Source: a bacterium HR30 (GTDB taxonomy: Bacteria; Desulfobacterota; Binatia; HRBIN30). Taken from it: DNA of 43,013 bases. Each line of letters begins with the position of its first letter. Positions within the stretch are counted from its first letter, which is position 1. The stretch is from the NCBI GenBank assembly GCA_002898795.1, contig BEIG01000017.1, positions 1 through 43,013 on the forward strand. The letters are read 5' to 3'. The translations under genes were made by a program, and so were the position numbers. The notes beneath the pieces are model-generated. The model was not told the DNA's origin, ran no database searches, and was given only the letters and a program-made list of their open reading frames with translations. Of the stretch, positions 1-8,284 are shown piece after piece.

Positions 1-517
1 AGAGTGCTGCGTGGCGCATGCTTCGCTCGACGATCTCGGTCAGCTGCCGACGGTTACGGGTGCCGGCAGTGCGCGGTCCGTACGCCACGTTCTCGTAAAC
101 AGACTTGGGAGACGGGTTCGACTTCTGGAACACCATACCAACCCGCTTCCGCAGCGCGGTAACGTCGAGCCGCGGATCGTAAATATCCAGACCATCGAGT
201 TTGATCGTGCCTCGAATCTGTACGCCGTCCACCAAGTCGTTCAAGCGATTCAAGCAGCGCAGCAGGGTAGATTTGCCGCATCCTGACGGGCCAATGAAGG
301 CCGTGACCTGGTGGCGGGCGATATCCAAGCTGATGTCCTGCAAGACCCAGTGATGCCCATCGTACGTGAGCGCCAGGTCGCGGATGCTCAAAACCGCATC
401 CTGAATGGCCAGCGGCTGTTCGCGCTCGCGCACGCGATCCACCACGTCCAACTCGTCCTGCCGCAGTGCACGGCCCAGCGGCAACGCAAATGGGACACCG
501 GCCACGGGAGTGGTCAT
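1..517 (-). CDS. pstB: Phosphate ABC transporter ATP-binding protein PstB (C-terminal part outside window)
   Basis: This is the ATPase that powers inner-membrane phosphate import by PstSCAB. The first 172 residues are visible. Walker A (GPSGCGKST) lies at about residues 76-84 and the Q-loop glutamine near 131 sits in [14 protein letters not shown], a PstB-type Q-loop. The signature motif, Walker B and H-loop lie beyond base 1. There are roughly 45 residues ahead of the ABC core, a longer N-terminus than the compact 250-260-residue PstB. The ATG at 517 follows GGAG about 8 nt upstream and starts 9 nt after the pstA stop, so it is the last visible gene of the porin-pstSCAB operon. Identity is secure from motif, order and neighbours. 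Whether phoU follows cannot be seen. Confidence 0.95.
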   Translation of the reverse strand, partial: MTTPVAGVPFALPLGRALRQDELDVVDRVREREQPLAIQDAVLSIRDLALTYDGHHWVLQDISLDIARHQVTAFIGPSGCGKSTLLRCLNRLNDLVDGVQIRGTIKLDGLDIYDPRLDVTALRKRVGMVFQKSNPSPKSVYENVAYGPRTAGTRNRRQLTEIVERSMRHAAL

Positions 518-526
518 CGCAACTCC

Positions 527-2152
527 TCAAAACACTCCTGCCGACAAACGACGCCGAATGCGGGCACGCAGCAAAATGGCAGCAAGGTTCAACATGACCA
601 CGATTCCCACTAACAACAGGGTCGTTGCATACACCATCGGCTTTGCTGCTTCCACATTGGGCGACTGAAAACCAACGTCGTAAATGTGAAATCCAAGATG
701 CATGAATTTTCGCTCCAAGTGAAGGAACGGCCAGTGGGAATCGAGAGGCAAGGTTGGGGCCAGTTTCACCACGCCCGTGATCATCAGCGGTGCTACCTCA
801 CCGGCACCCCGCGCCATCGCCAAAATGAGGCCCGTGAGCACCCCAGGCAACGCTGCAGGCAACACAACGTTCTTCACGGTTTCGAACTTGGTCGCTCCCA
901 GAGCGTAGGAACCTTCTCGCAATTCTCGCGGCACCGCTGCCAGTCCTTCCTCCGTCGCCACAATGACCACAGGTACGGTTAACAGCGCAAGGGTCAAAGA
1001 TGCCCAGAGAATTCCGCCAGTGCCGAAGGTCGGGGTGGGCAACCGCTCGGGGTAAAAGGCAGCATCGATACTGCCACCGACAAAGTACACAAAGAAGCCA
1101 AGGCCAAACACACCGAAGACAATGGAGGGAACACCGGCAAGGTTATTGACCGCAATGCGCACGATGCGTACGGCCGGCCCAGCCTTGGCGTACTCTCGTA
1201 AATACAACGCAGCAAGAACACCAAACGGCACGACCGCCACACTCATGATCAGCACCATCAACACGGTGCCAAAGATCGCGGGGAACACTCCTCCTTCGGT
1301 ATTGGATTCTCGCGGGTCTCCGCTGACGAACTCCCACAACTTGCTCAAATAAATGCGGATTTTGCCGCTGAGCGATAAAGCATTCGCTCGGTACGCCCGA
1401 ACAATCGCGGCCAGAGGCAGTTCCTTCGTGGTTCCATCTGCCGCCCGCAGTACTACCCGCTCACGGTCGATTTCCGCCCGCAACTGCTCGAGCTCTTCGT
1501 GCAACCGGTCGTAATTGGCTTGGAGGGCAGCCACACGCTGACGAACTTGCTCGATCTCCGACGCAGGCGCGTTGCGGTACTCCAGCCGGCGCAAAAGCAA
1601 CCGTTGTTCTTCGATCGACTGATTCACGTCGCCGAGTTCTCTCCGCTCGAGGTCTCGAATCCGCGCTGCGAGCTTGCGGGCCGCAGGCAGCCGTTCAACC
1701 AGCGCACGCCAAGCGGCTTCGTCCCCCGACGCAACTGTTTCGCTACCAACGCGAACCGCATCTACCCAGCCGTAAAAATTTCCCCACTCTTCTCGTTCCA
1801 GTGTGACCAACGGCAAGGGATAAGTGACCTTACGGATGTTCTTGCTTTCCAGCCAACGGAAATCGGCTCCGAAAAAATCCCGATTGCCCACTTGAACCAA
1901 CATCCGCCTTTCTGTGCCCCGGCCGCTTTCCGCATTTGGCATGGCCTCTTCGGCACGCACCGGACCGACGACGAGTCGCCCGTCGACGAGCTCGATTTGT
2001 GCAACAGCACTGGGCCAAAAGACCCCCAGGGCTTGGGTGCAAATCAGGGTGAGCAAACCGAGAATCATCAGTACCGCCGTGGCCAAAGCTCCGGCAGTGA
2101 GCCAAACGAACGGGTCCCCCGTTTTCCACAATTGGCGAAGAGTCCCAGACAT
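527..2152 (-). CDS. pstA: Phosphate ABC transporter permease PstA, extended form
   Basis: Inner-membrane permease half of the Pst importer. At 541 residues it is nearly twice the classical PstA length. A first membrane helix (about 14-46) is followed by an extracytoplasmic segment whose heptad-rich part (about 160-245, many Leu/Glu/Arg) predicts a coiled coil. A six-helix-type permease domain then occupies the last 250 residues. The permease EAA loop is visible (EEGLAAVPRELREGSYALGA). Long PstA proteins paired with long PstC proteins are known in some gammaproteobacteria such as Pseudomonas, so the size is a recognised variant. The ATG lies 3 nt after the pstC stop, which implies tight translational coupling. 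The periplasmic coiled coil could contact PstC or PstS, but that is inference. Confidence 0.95.
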   Translation of the reverse strand: MSGTLRQLWKTGDPFVWLTAGALATAVLMILGLLTLICTQALGVFWPSAVAQIELVDGRLVVGPVRAEEAMPNAESGRGTERRMLVQVGNRDFFGADFRWLESKNIRKVTYPLPLVTLEREEWGNFYGWVDAVRVGSETVASGDEAAWRALVERLPAARKLAARIRDLERRELGDVNQSIEEQRLLLRRLEYRNAPASEIEQVRQRVAALQANYDRLHEELEQLRAEIDRERVVLRAADGTTKELPLAAIVRAYRANALSLSGKIRIYLSKLWEFVSGDPRESNTEGGVFPAIFGTVLMVLIMSVAVVPFGVLAALYLREYAKAGPAVRIVRIAVNNLAGVPSIVFGVFGLGFFVYFVGGSIDAAFYPERLPTPTFGTGGILWASLTLALLTVPVVIVATEEGLAAVPRELREGSYALGATKFETVKNVVLPAALPGVLTGLILAMARGAGEVAPLMITGVVKLAPTLPLDSHWPFLHLERKFMHLGFHIYDVGFQSPNVEAAKPMVYATTLLLVGIVVMLNLAAILLRARIRRRLSAGVF

Positions 2153-2155
2153 TCT

Positions 2156-4393
2156 TCACATCCGCTGGTATCGTTCACGCAAGCGTTGGCGCACCAACTC
2201 AGCCGCGGTGTTCACGGCAAAGGTGACGAAAAACAGCAGCAGAGCGGCCAGAAAGAGCACCCGGTAGAGCGTACTCGCGTAAGGTGCTTCGGGAATCTCC
2301 ACGGCAATGTTCGCAGATAGGGTCCGCATGCCGGTGAAAATACTCCAATCCATCACCGGAGTGTTGCCCGTAGCCATGAGCACAATCATCGTCTCTCCGA
2401 CCGCCCGCCCAAAGCCAATCATCACTGCGGAAAAGATGCCGGGGCTTGCCGCCGGCAGCACCACTCTGGTTGCGGTCTGCCAAGGCGTGGCCCCCAAGGC
2501 CAACGAAGCGGAAATCAACCGTTGTGGCACGTTGGAGAGCGCCTCTTCGGTGATGGAAAAAATCAACGGAATGACCGCGAAGCCCATGGCCAAACCCACA
2601 ACCACGCAGTTCCGTTGATCGAACCGTAAATCCAGCGTTGCGGCCAGCCAGTGCCGAAAATCACCTCCGAACATGGTCCGTTCCAGCCACCCGCTGGCGA
2701 ACCAAAAAGCCGCGCCCACGCCACACAACACCACGGCCGCCAGCGCCACTTCGACACCATGGGGCAAAGCTCCCTTCCATGCCCGCGGTGTCAGGAACCA
2801 CAGCACGCCCAAGGCACTCACGATCAGTGGGGCGGCCACAACTGCCGCCAAAAACCCGGGCATGTGTCGCTCCAGTGCAGGCGCCAGAACCAACCCGGCC
2901 ACAAACCCCAGCACGACGCTCGGTAGCGCGGCCATGACCTCCACCGTTGGCTTGACCAGATTGCGCAGCGCCGGCGGGCTGAACAAGGCGGTGTACAACG
3001 CTGCGAGCACCGTAATCGGTACCGCGAACAACAACGCATACACCGTACCTTTCACCGTGCCGAAGAGAAGCGGAACCAGGCTGAATTTGGGTTCGAAATC
3101 ATCCGTGCCGCCCGTAGACTGCCAAACGAAGGCGGGCGCATCGTATCCCTCGTACCACACCTTCCCAAACAAGGTTCGCAGGGTGATTTCCGGGTGCGGA
3201 TTGTCCACGCGCCAACTGGTCACCGTTCCGTCGGCACCAACGGCAACGATGCCGTTCGCTTTAGGCGCCAACACGGGAGCAACCATCGCTCGCTCACCGA
3301 GCGCAAGCTCCAGTAACGTTTGCTCCGACGTAGAGTGCCGTAGTGCCACACGGCCTTCGGCATCTGTGGTGACGAACCCCTTATCGCGTTGCGACGGGGC
3401 AATCCACGCCACCGACGCGGCATGAGGCGCGAACGTGTGAATGCGCTGAAGTACCCACTTCCCTTGCTGCTGCGCACTTCGCACGGGCTGCCACACCGTC
3501 ACGCGCCCGCGTGCATCCCCGACCACAAATGACTGGTCGCCAATGAGGTATTCGACCGCCGTAATGGGGGAGGTCTCGCCCTCGGTTGCCGCACGCTCGT
3601 CGAGCAGCACTGGCGTCTGCGGGTCGGAAATGTCCCAAACCTGCACGCCTCCGTTTCGGCGGCCAATTGACAACCGGCTTCCACGTCGGTCCAGCGCGAG
3701 CGCTGTAGCATCGTCCACCGCAAGCGTCGTTCGGGCCTCGGTTGCTTCCGCCTCTCCAAACAAACTCGTCTGCACTTCACGAAACCAAAGCGCGACCCGG
3801 CCTGAACCCTCGATCCAAGCGACCTTCAAGGCGCCGTCACGGAAGCGCGAAACGGCAAAGGTCGCTGCAGTCTGTTCCTCGGAGGGGACGGGCCAATCTC
3901 CGAGGCTTTCCACCGTAGTCACGAGGCGACGGCCACTGGCCTCGAACACCGGCTCCACCTTCAACCTTGCGGCAATCAAGTGACCGTTCTCCAACCAGGC
4001 GAACACCTGATCCGGATCGAGCCGGCGAGCAGAACGAATCGCTTGTCCTTCGACCCCGGGTAGCTTCAGACGCTCAGCAATTTGCCCGTCACTCAAGCGA
4101 ACGAGTGCGATAGTACCGTCGGCATGAAGCACCTGGAGAGATTCCTGGTACTCGTCCACACCGATGGCCAATACGCCTGTGTTCTTGGGTAGGCGCACCT
4201 TGTCGACGCCGACCACCCGCGCGCCTTGCAACAAGGGCCACGTCTCCGCGGAAAGGAAAGCCAACATGGTCAGGATGCTGACCACCGTTGCCAATCCGCC
4301 TACGGAAACCACGTACCGTGCAGCTACATCGCTCCACCGACGACGCACGGTGCGCGCGGCCCACAGTGCTGCACGAGCGGCATCGGGTCGCAC
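2156..4393 (-). CDS. pstC: Phosphate ABC transporter permease PstC with periplasmic beta-propeller-like domain
   Basis: Partner permease of PstA, 745 residues against about 320 in the short form. After an N-terminal membrane helix (about 30-55) comes a roughly 350-residue extracytoplasmic part. It has repeated beta-strand blocks resembling WD40 blades (for example GGVQVWDISDPQTPV and GRVTVWQPV) and is probably a propeller. The permease domain fills the C-terminal 300 residues, with an EAA loop EEALSNVPQRLISASLALGA. The start is a GTG at 4393 with AAGGAG 6 nt upstream, 34 nt after pstS. The propeller may dock PstS or sense the periplasm. Its function in extended PstC proteins is not known to me. 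Confidence 0.94.
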   Translation of the reverse strand: MRPDAARAALWAARTVRRRWSDVAARYVVSVGGLATVVSILTMLAFLSAETWPLLQGARVVGVDKVRLPKNTGVLAIGVDEYQESLQVLHADGTIALVRLSDGQIAERLKLPGVEGQAIRSARRLDPDQVFAWLENGHLIAARLKVEPVFEASGRRLVTTVESLGDWPVPSEEQTAATFAVSRFRDGALKVAWIEGSGRVALWFREVQTSLFGEAEATEARTTLAVDDATALALDRRGSRLSIGRRNGGVQVWDISDPQTPVLLDERAATEGETSPITAVEYLIGDQSFVVGDARGRVTVWQPVRSAQQQGKWVLQRIHTFAPHAASVAWIAPSQRDKGFVTTDAEGRVALRHSTSEQTLLELALGERAMVAPVLAPKANGIVAVGADGTVTSWRVDNPHPEITLRTLFGKVWYEGYDAPAFVWQSTGGTDDFEPKFSLVPLLFGTVKGTVYALLFAVPITVLAALYTALFSPPALRNLVKPTVEVMAALPSVVLGFVAGLVLAPALERHMPGFLAAVVAAPLIVSALGVLWFLTPRAWKGALPHGVEVALAAVVLCGVGAAFWFASGWLERTMFGGDFRHWLAATLDLRFDQRNCVVVGLAMGFAVIPLIFSITEEALSNVPQRLISASLALGATPWQTATRVVLPAASPGIFSAVMIGFGRAVGETMIVLMATGNTPVMDWSIFTGMRTLSANIAVEIPEAPYASTLYRVLFLAALLLFFVTFAVNTAAELVRQRLRERYQRM

Positions 4394-4427
4394 GGTCAGC
4401 TCCTTGCTCCAGCCAAAGCCTGCCTCC

Positions 4428-5393
4428 TCATTCCACCTTCGCTCGTTCTTCTTTCACCACCTTCGCCGGCAGGGGCAGGTACCCATCCTTGACCACGATT
4501 TCTTGCCCTTCCTTCGACAAGACAAACTTCAAAAACTCTCGCACGAGCGGATCCAGCGGCTTCCCAGGCTCCTTGTTGATGTAGATGAACAGAAACCGAG
4601 CCAATGGGTAGGTTCCTTTGTACACAGTCTCGCCCGTCGGCGCCACCGGCGCAGCACCTTCCTTCGGGGCGAGCGCCAAAGCCTTGACCCCGGAAGTACG
4701 GTAACCGATGCCACTGTAGCCAATACCGGCAACGTCCTCCGTCACCCCCTGGACCACAGAGGCAGAGCCCGGTTGTTCTTTCACTTCGTCCTTGAAGTCG
4801 CCACCACCTAAAGCATGTTCCTTAAAAAACCCGTACGTTCCCGAGGCCGAGTTTCGCCCATACATACTGATTCGGCGATTTTGCCAAGCTCCTCCCAGCC
4901 CCAACTGGCCCCACAGGTCGATCGACGTTGGATAACCCAAACGCCGGGTCTTCGAGAAGATGGCGTCCACTTGCGGCAACGTCAGCGAGGTAATCGGGTT
5001 ATCCTTGTGAACATACACAGCGAGTGCATCGACCGCAGTTTTGATTTCTGTGGGCTTGTAACCAAACTTTGCTTCAAACTGGTCGCGTTCGGTTTCCTTC
5101 ATCGGGCGCGACATCGGTCCCAACTGAGCCGTGCGAGCAATCAACGCCGGAGGCGCCGTGCTCGAGCCTTTGCCCTCGACCTGCACCCGGACATTCGGGT
5201 ACACCTTGGCAAAGCCCTCGGCCCAAAGGGTCATTAGGTTGTTCATCGTATCGCTGCCAATACTATTCAAGGTACCCGACACGCCGCTGACTCGTTCGTA
5301 CGCGGGCAGTGCCGGATCCACCTTCACCGCCTCTTCTGCCTGGGCGCCTATGCTCACGAGCAATACGACTAACGGGACAACGCGCTTAGCCAT
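4428..5393 (-). CDS. pstS: Periplasmic phosphate-binding protein PstS
   Basis: Captures inorganic phosphate in the periplasm and delivers it to PstCA. The 321-residue protein has a cleavable signal peptide (residues 1 to about 19, ending AQA). The mature part is a type II periplasmic-binding fold with PstS hallmarks: GSDTMNNL near the N-terminus, [20 protein letters not shown] and [12 protein letters not shown], phosphate-contacting loops rich in Ser/Thr. The ATG at 5393 has GGAG about 8 nt upstream. It sits between the porin gene (33 nt upstream) and pstC, as expected for a phosphate-starvation operon. It resembles the Pseudomonas-type PstS more than E. coli PstS, a judgement from memory of the motifs. 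Confidence 0.95.
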   Translation of the reverse strand: MAKRVVPLVVLLVSIGAQAEEAVKVDPALPAYERVSGVSGTLNSIGSDTMNNLMTLWAEGFAKVYPNVRVQVEGKGSSTAPPALIARTAQLGPMSRPMKETERDQFEAKFGYKPTEIKTAVDALAVYVHKDNPITSLTLPQVDAIFSKTRRLGYPTSIDLWGQLGLGGAWQNRRISMYGRNSASGTYGFFKEHALGGGDFKDEVKEQPGSASVVQGVTEDVAGIGYSGIGYRTSGVKALALAPKEGAAPVAPTGETVYKGTYPLARFLFIYINKEPGKPLDPLVREFLKFVLSKEGQEIVVKDGYLPLPAKVVKEERAKVE

Positions 5394-5426
5394 TTCTCGC
5401 TCCTTTCTTGCTGATTCACGAAGGGA

Positions 5427-6866
5427 CTAAAAAATCACTTGCAATTGCGTGCGGGCTTCGAGATCGCGCCGATCGGGTGCCTGGGGGATTTCGTAAACGA
5501 GCGACCCAACGTCCGCCTGCACTTTGAGTGCGTGCTGCCACACGAACCAACCAACTCCAGCACGATACTCCTCCTGGCGATTGCCCGCACCCTCGGGGTC
5601 GACCCGCGCATAGCGGGCAGCAATTTCTACGGTGGAAGGAATCACGAAATAGCCAGCCTGAACGTTGAAGCCGTGGGTCTGCGTCGTGCCTCTCGGTACT
5701 CCAAGCGATGCACGAATGGAAGGTGGTTGACCAAACAACAAGTCGGTCATCCTAAGTCGTGGAGTTTTGTCGTCGCGCGATTCGAAGAAGTAGTCGGCCA
5801 GCACCGAGGCCCCGCGCCATTTGGCATGGAAGTCAGCCGTCGCACGGTGATACTCCGCATTGCTGATCGTTTCGGTGGTGCGCTGGCCAATTTGCGTGGT
5901 GAGCAACCGCTCGGGATTGGCTGGATCTGGAAACGTTGTGGTTAACGCGGAAGTGGCGGTGCTCCGGTTCTGGACAACGTTAAACACGTATCCAGCTCCG
6001 ATTCCCACGAGCGGGTGGGGAGAATGGTCGATGTCGGACTCGCTGTATTTCAGGGATCCTAGCGGCGTCCAATAAACGCGAGCGGCTCCCATGTGGTCCG
6101 AGTCTTCCTTTTCCGCACGGTTGCGCCCGGTGCCATTGAATACACCAACCGCATATTCGAGCCACGGCTTTTCCACCTCTCCGAGAGCTCCGTGCAAGGT
6201 AACTCCCTGGTCGCGCACGAGAGAAAAACGGGCATTGGTAATCGCCCGATCGACAAACTGCAGGGCTCCGGAAGAGGTCAGCTCCGAGCGATTGAAGGGC
6301 ACCTTGTACTGCCCAACCTGCAACTGAGCCAACGGGAAGTAAGTCACATCGACGAAGGCATCGTCCAGTTCCGGACGTTGAGTATTTGCTGCCTGGTCGT
6401 GCCCACCAACCCAGTCGGCTTGCAACTTGAATTTGAGCCACGGGTAGAATGCGTTCCCATTTAGAAAGAACTTGAACCGCCGAATCCGAAACGTGGAGCT
6501 TTCGCTCGGCCCGGCAAGGTCACGATCGAGATACGTGTACCGCACCTGCAACCGGTTACCCAAAGCAAGGGAAAACCGCGGCTTTTCCGTAGCATCGCCA
6601 AAGCCGGCTGGGGCCTTGTCCGCACTCGTCCACACGAACCCGGAACCTACTTTGTACGTCATGCCCTGCGGTAGCGCGGCTTTTGCAGGCGCTTCCGACC
6701 CACTGCTCCCTTGTCGAGCCCCCGCCCTCATTTCTTCCCGACACGCTCGAGCTTCCTCCGCGCTAATCACGCCCTTGGCCTCTAGGAGGTCGCAAATGCT
6801 TTTGCCTTCTCCCACCGAAGCAACCAACAGCACTGCCCACCCAAGAAGACGGAACCAACCTTTCAT
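5427..6866 (-). CDS. Phosphate-selective porin of the OprO/OprP family
   Basis: Outer-membrane channel that would let phosphate or polyphosphate reach PstS. It has an N-terminal signal segment, a short helical Cys-containing region (about 25-50, SICDLLEAKGVISAEEARACR) and then a long barrel with alternating aromatic strands. Typical phrases are FRIRRFKFFLNGN, FKLQADWVGG, QVGQYKVPFNRSELTSS and ALQFVDRAI. The chain ends in VIF, with the terminal Phe expected for barrel assembly. Length (479 residues) fits the porin O/P family. The ATG at 6866 has GGAGG 5-6 nt upstream, better than the TTG one codon earlier. It is the first gene of the pst operon, behind a three-repeat Pho-box-like site. Substrate preference between phosphate and polyphosphate is not readable. 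Confidence 0.9.
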   Translation of the reverse strand: MKGWFRLLGWAVLLVASVGEGKSICDLLEAKGVISAEEARACREEMRAGARQGSSGSEAPAKAALPQGMTYKVGSGFVWTSADKAPAGFGDATEKPRFSLALGNRLQVRYTYLDRDLAGPSESSTFRIRRFKFFLNGNAFYPWLKFKLQADWVGGHDQAANTQRPELDDAFVDVTYFPLAQLQVGQYKVPFNRSELTSSGALQFVDRAITNARFSLVRDQGVTLHGALGEVEKPWLEYAVGVFNGTGRNRAEKEDSDHMGAARVYWTPLGSLKYSESDIDHSPHPLVGIGAGYVFNVVQNRSTATSALTTTFPDPANPERLLTTQIGQRTTETISNAEYHRATADFHAKWRGASVLADYFFESRDDKTPRLRMTDLLFGQPPSIRASLGVPRGTTQTHGFNVQAGYFVIPSTVEIAARYARVDPEGAGNRQEEYRAGVGWFVWQHALKVQADVGSLVYEIPQAPDRRDLEARTQLQVIF

Positions 6867-6931
6867 CAAGCCCTCCTTTCCAACACCAAGACAAGATGTG
6901 GGCAGGACTACAACAGCAAGATGAGGAGAGC

Positions 6932-6959
6932 ATGATGAAATTGTTACAAAATCGTGAAA
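6932..6959 (-). promoter_or_regulatory. PhoB-box-like triple repeat ahead of porin-pstSCAB
   Basis: Read on the minus strand, three 11-bp units follow one another: TTTCACGATTT (half-site at 6954-6959), TGTAACAATTT (6943-6948) and CATCATGCTCT (6932-6937). The 11-bp period and TTTCAC/TGTAAC half-sites match the layout of enterobacterial Pho boxes, which are 11-bp direct repeats of a CTGTCAT-type core bound by tandem PhoB monomers. The site lies about 70 bp upstream of the porin start, inside the 123-bp gap after the tonB operon. No convincing -10 element was identified. Confidence 0.72.
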
Positions 6960-6989
6960 TGCGACCCTGTCGCGGGCACCAGGCGCACC

Positions 6990-7391
6990 CTATCGCGATT
7001 CCCAGCTCGCCTTAGCGGGCGCCAGGCCACACCGCCGCGTGTCCAGCTTGTACCCGACCCCGCGCACCGTAACAATTGCCGCCCCAGCCCCTTTGCGTCC
7101 GCCTAGGTGTTCGCGCAGCCGTCGGATGTGGACGTCGATCGTTCGTTCCTCTACTGCGCCTTCGTCGCCCCAGATTGCCGCGATGATTTCCTCTCGTCTG
7201 AGCACGCGGTTTGGATTTCGCAGCAAGAGAACCAGGATTTCGAACTCGCGTAGGTACACGCGGACTGGCTCCCCCTTCACGGTAATTTCGTACGCATCGA
7301 GGTCAGCACAGATCCAACCACACTCCAGCACTCGCCGCTTCTTTTCCGGCATCTGCTCGAGCCCCCAACCTTCGACCCACGAGCGCCGCAT
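6990..7391 (-). CDS. Receiver-less PhoB-like winged-helix DNA-binding protein
   Basis: A 133-residue protein that is essentially one OmpR/PhoB-type winged-helix domain (about residues 20-117) with no receiver domain. The recognition helix ERTIDVHIRRLREHL and the wing IVTVRGVGYKLD keep the PhoB-type pattern, including residues equivalent to those I recall as DNA contacts in E. coli PhoB (here R83, H88, R91, R93, T108, R110). It is the last gene of the tonB-exbB-exbD-exbD operon and starts next to the second exbD stop. The ATG at 7391 is 12 nt from GGAGGG. A TTG at 7400 is an alternative. Without a phospho-acceptor it cannot answer a histidine kinase directly. It could bind Pho boxes constitutively or compete with PhoB. 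No receiver remnant precedes it. Confidence 0.85.
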   Translation of the reverse strand: MRRSWVEGWGLEQMPEKKRRVLECGWICADLDAYEITVKGEPVRVYLREFEILVLLLRNPNRVLRREEIIAAIWGDEGAVEERTIDVHIRRLREHLGGRKGAGAAIVTVRGVGYKLDTRRCGLAPAKASWESR

Positions 7392-7396
7392 GGTGC

Positions 7397-7831
7397 TCAA
7401 GAGCCCTCCGCTCCCAAAGGTTTCGTCAAGGGAGCAATCGTAACCGCCCCAGCCTCGCGCGCGAGGTCCATGGCTTCGACCACGTGCTGGTAAGGCACAG
7501 CGTCGACCGCAGACACGAACAAAACATGGTCACTGCGCGCGGCAAACATTCTCGGAAGTCTCTGAAGAAACTCTTCTTTCGTCAGCGTCACGCCATTGAT
7601 CTCGAACTCTCCGCCAGCGCCAATGCGTAGCACCAAAGGGGCTTCGTTTTCGTCGGGTTGAGTGACCTCCACCTTCTCCTGTTTTGGCGTGTGCACCCAG
7701 AACTTGCGGTCCAGCAACGGCGTCACCACCATGAAAATAATCAGCAACACGAGCACCACATCCACCAGAGGTGTCACGTTGATCGTGGGCGCGGCGCTTT
7801 TTCCGTGCGGGGCTTTCACCTGCATGGCCAC
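7397..7831 (-). CDS. exbD: ExbD-family biopolymer transport protein (second copy)
   Basis: Inner-membrane component of the TonB-ExbB-ExbD proton channel that energises outer-membrane receptors. It is 144 residues with a short cytoplasmic N-terminus and one membrane helix carrying the essential Asp in TPLVDVVLVLLIIFMVV. A periplasmic ExbD domain follows (FEINGVTLTKEEFLQRL and the ALD-like stretch after it). A GTG at 7831, 8 nt from GGAGG, is the likely start, with an in-frame ATG two codons later. It starts 3 nt after the first exbD. Two different ExbDs in one operon resemble the Xanthomonas arrangement. They may form a mixed dimer or serve different receptors. Confidence 0.92.
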   Translation of the reverse strand: MAMQVKAPHGKSAAPTINVTPLVDVVLVLLIIFMVVTPLLDRKFWVHTPKQEKVEVTQPDENEAPLVLRIGAGGEFEINGVTLTKEEFLQRLPRMFAARSDHVLFVSAVDAVPYQHVVEAMDLAREAGAVTIAPLTKPLGAEGS

Positions 7832-7834
7832 GCG

Positions 7835-8284
7835 TCATCCCTCCTCGCGGCTACCATCAGCACCCCGTCGGCGTTCGTTCACCAGTAGGGAAGCTCCTGG
7901 GTAGCCAGCGTTTTGTACTTCGGCCAGCACCGTACGGACTTCTCCCCATTGCAGGCCAGCATCGGCTCGCACCACGACGCGTCGGTTCGGATCTGCCTGG
8001 CGGAGCCCAAAAAGCAAGTCTTTCAACGCCTCGCGCTCGACCGCCTGTTCGCCCACGAAAATTTCACCCGAACGCACCACCGTAACCGACCACGGATCCA
8101 ACCCCTGCTTTTGCTCTGGGTCCGCCTGCCGCACCCGTGGCAACTCAACTGGCCGTTGTTGCTGCATCTGGGGAACAACCACCATGAAGATGATGAGCAG
8201 CACTAGCACCACATCGACGAGCGGCGTCACGTTAATTTCGGGCTCGACCGCGGCGTAGCGACCGCGGAGGACTTGCCGTCTCAT
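7835..8284 (-). CDS. exbD: ExbD-family biopolymer transport protein (first copy)
   Basis: First of two ExbD subunits in this operon, 149 residues. The membrane helix contains the protonatable Asp (NVTPLVDVVLVLLIIFMVV), preceded by a basic N-terminus (MRRQVLRGRY) and followed by a periplasmic domain with VVVRADAGLQWGEVRTVL, the usual ExbD/TolR strand-helix signature. The ATG at 8284 overlaps the exbB stop as ATGA, so translation is coupled. ExbD and TolR are close relatives. The adjacent tonB gene and absence of tolA, tolB or pal favour ExbD. The periplasmic part differs clearly from the second copy, so this is not a recent duplication. Confidence 0.92.
   Translation of the reverse strand: MRRQVLRGRYAAVEPEINVTPLVDVVLVLLIIFMVVVPQMQQQRPVELPRVRQADPEQKQGLDPWSVTVVRSGEIFVGEQAVEREALKDLLFGLRQADPNRRVVVRADAGLQWGEVRTVLAEVQNAGYPGASLLVNERRRGADGSREEG

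Noticed and set aside
1499-2320. Long open frame on the plus strand opposite pstA and pstC
   Set aside because: It is antisense to two securely identified permeases, has no ribosome site, and its protein is rich in His/Gln/Arg without any motif.
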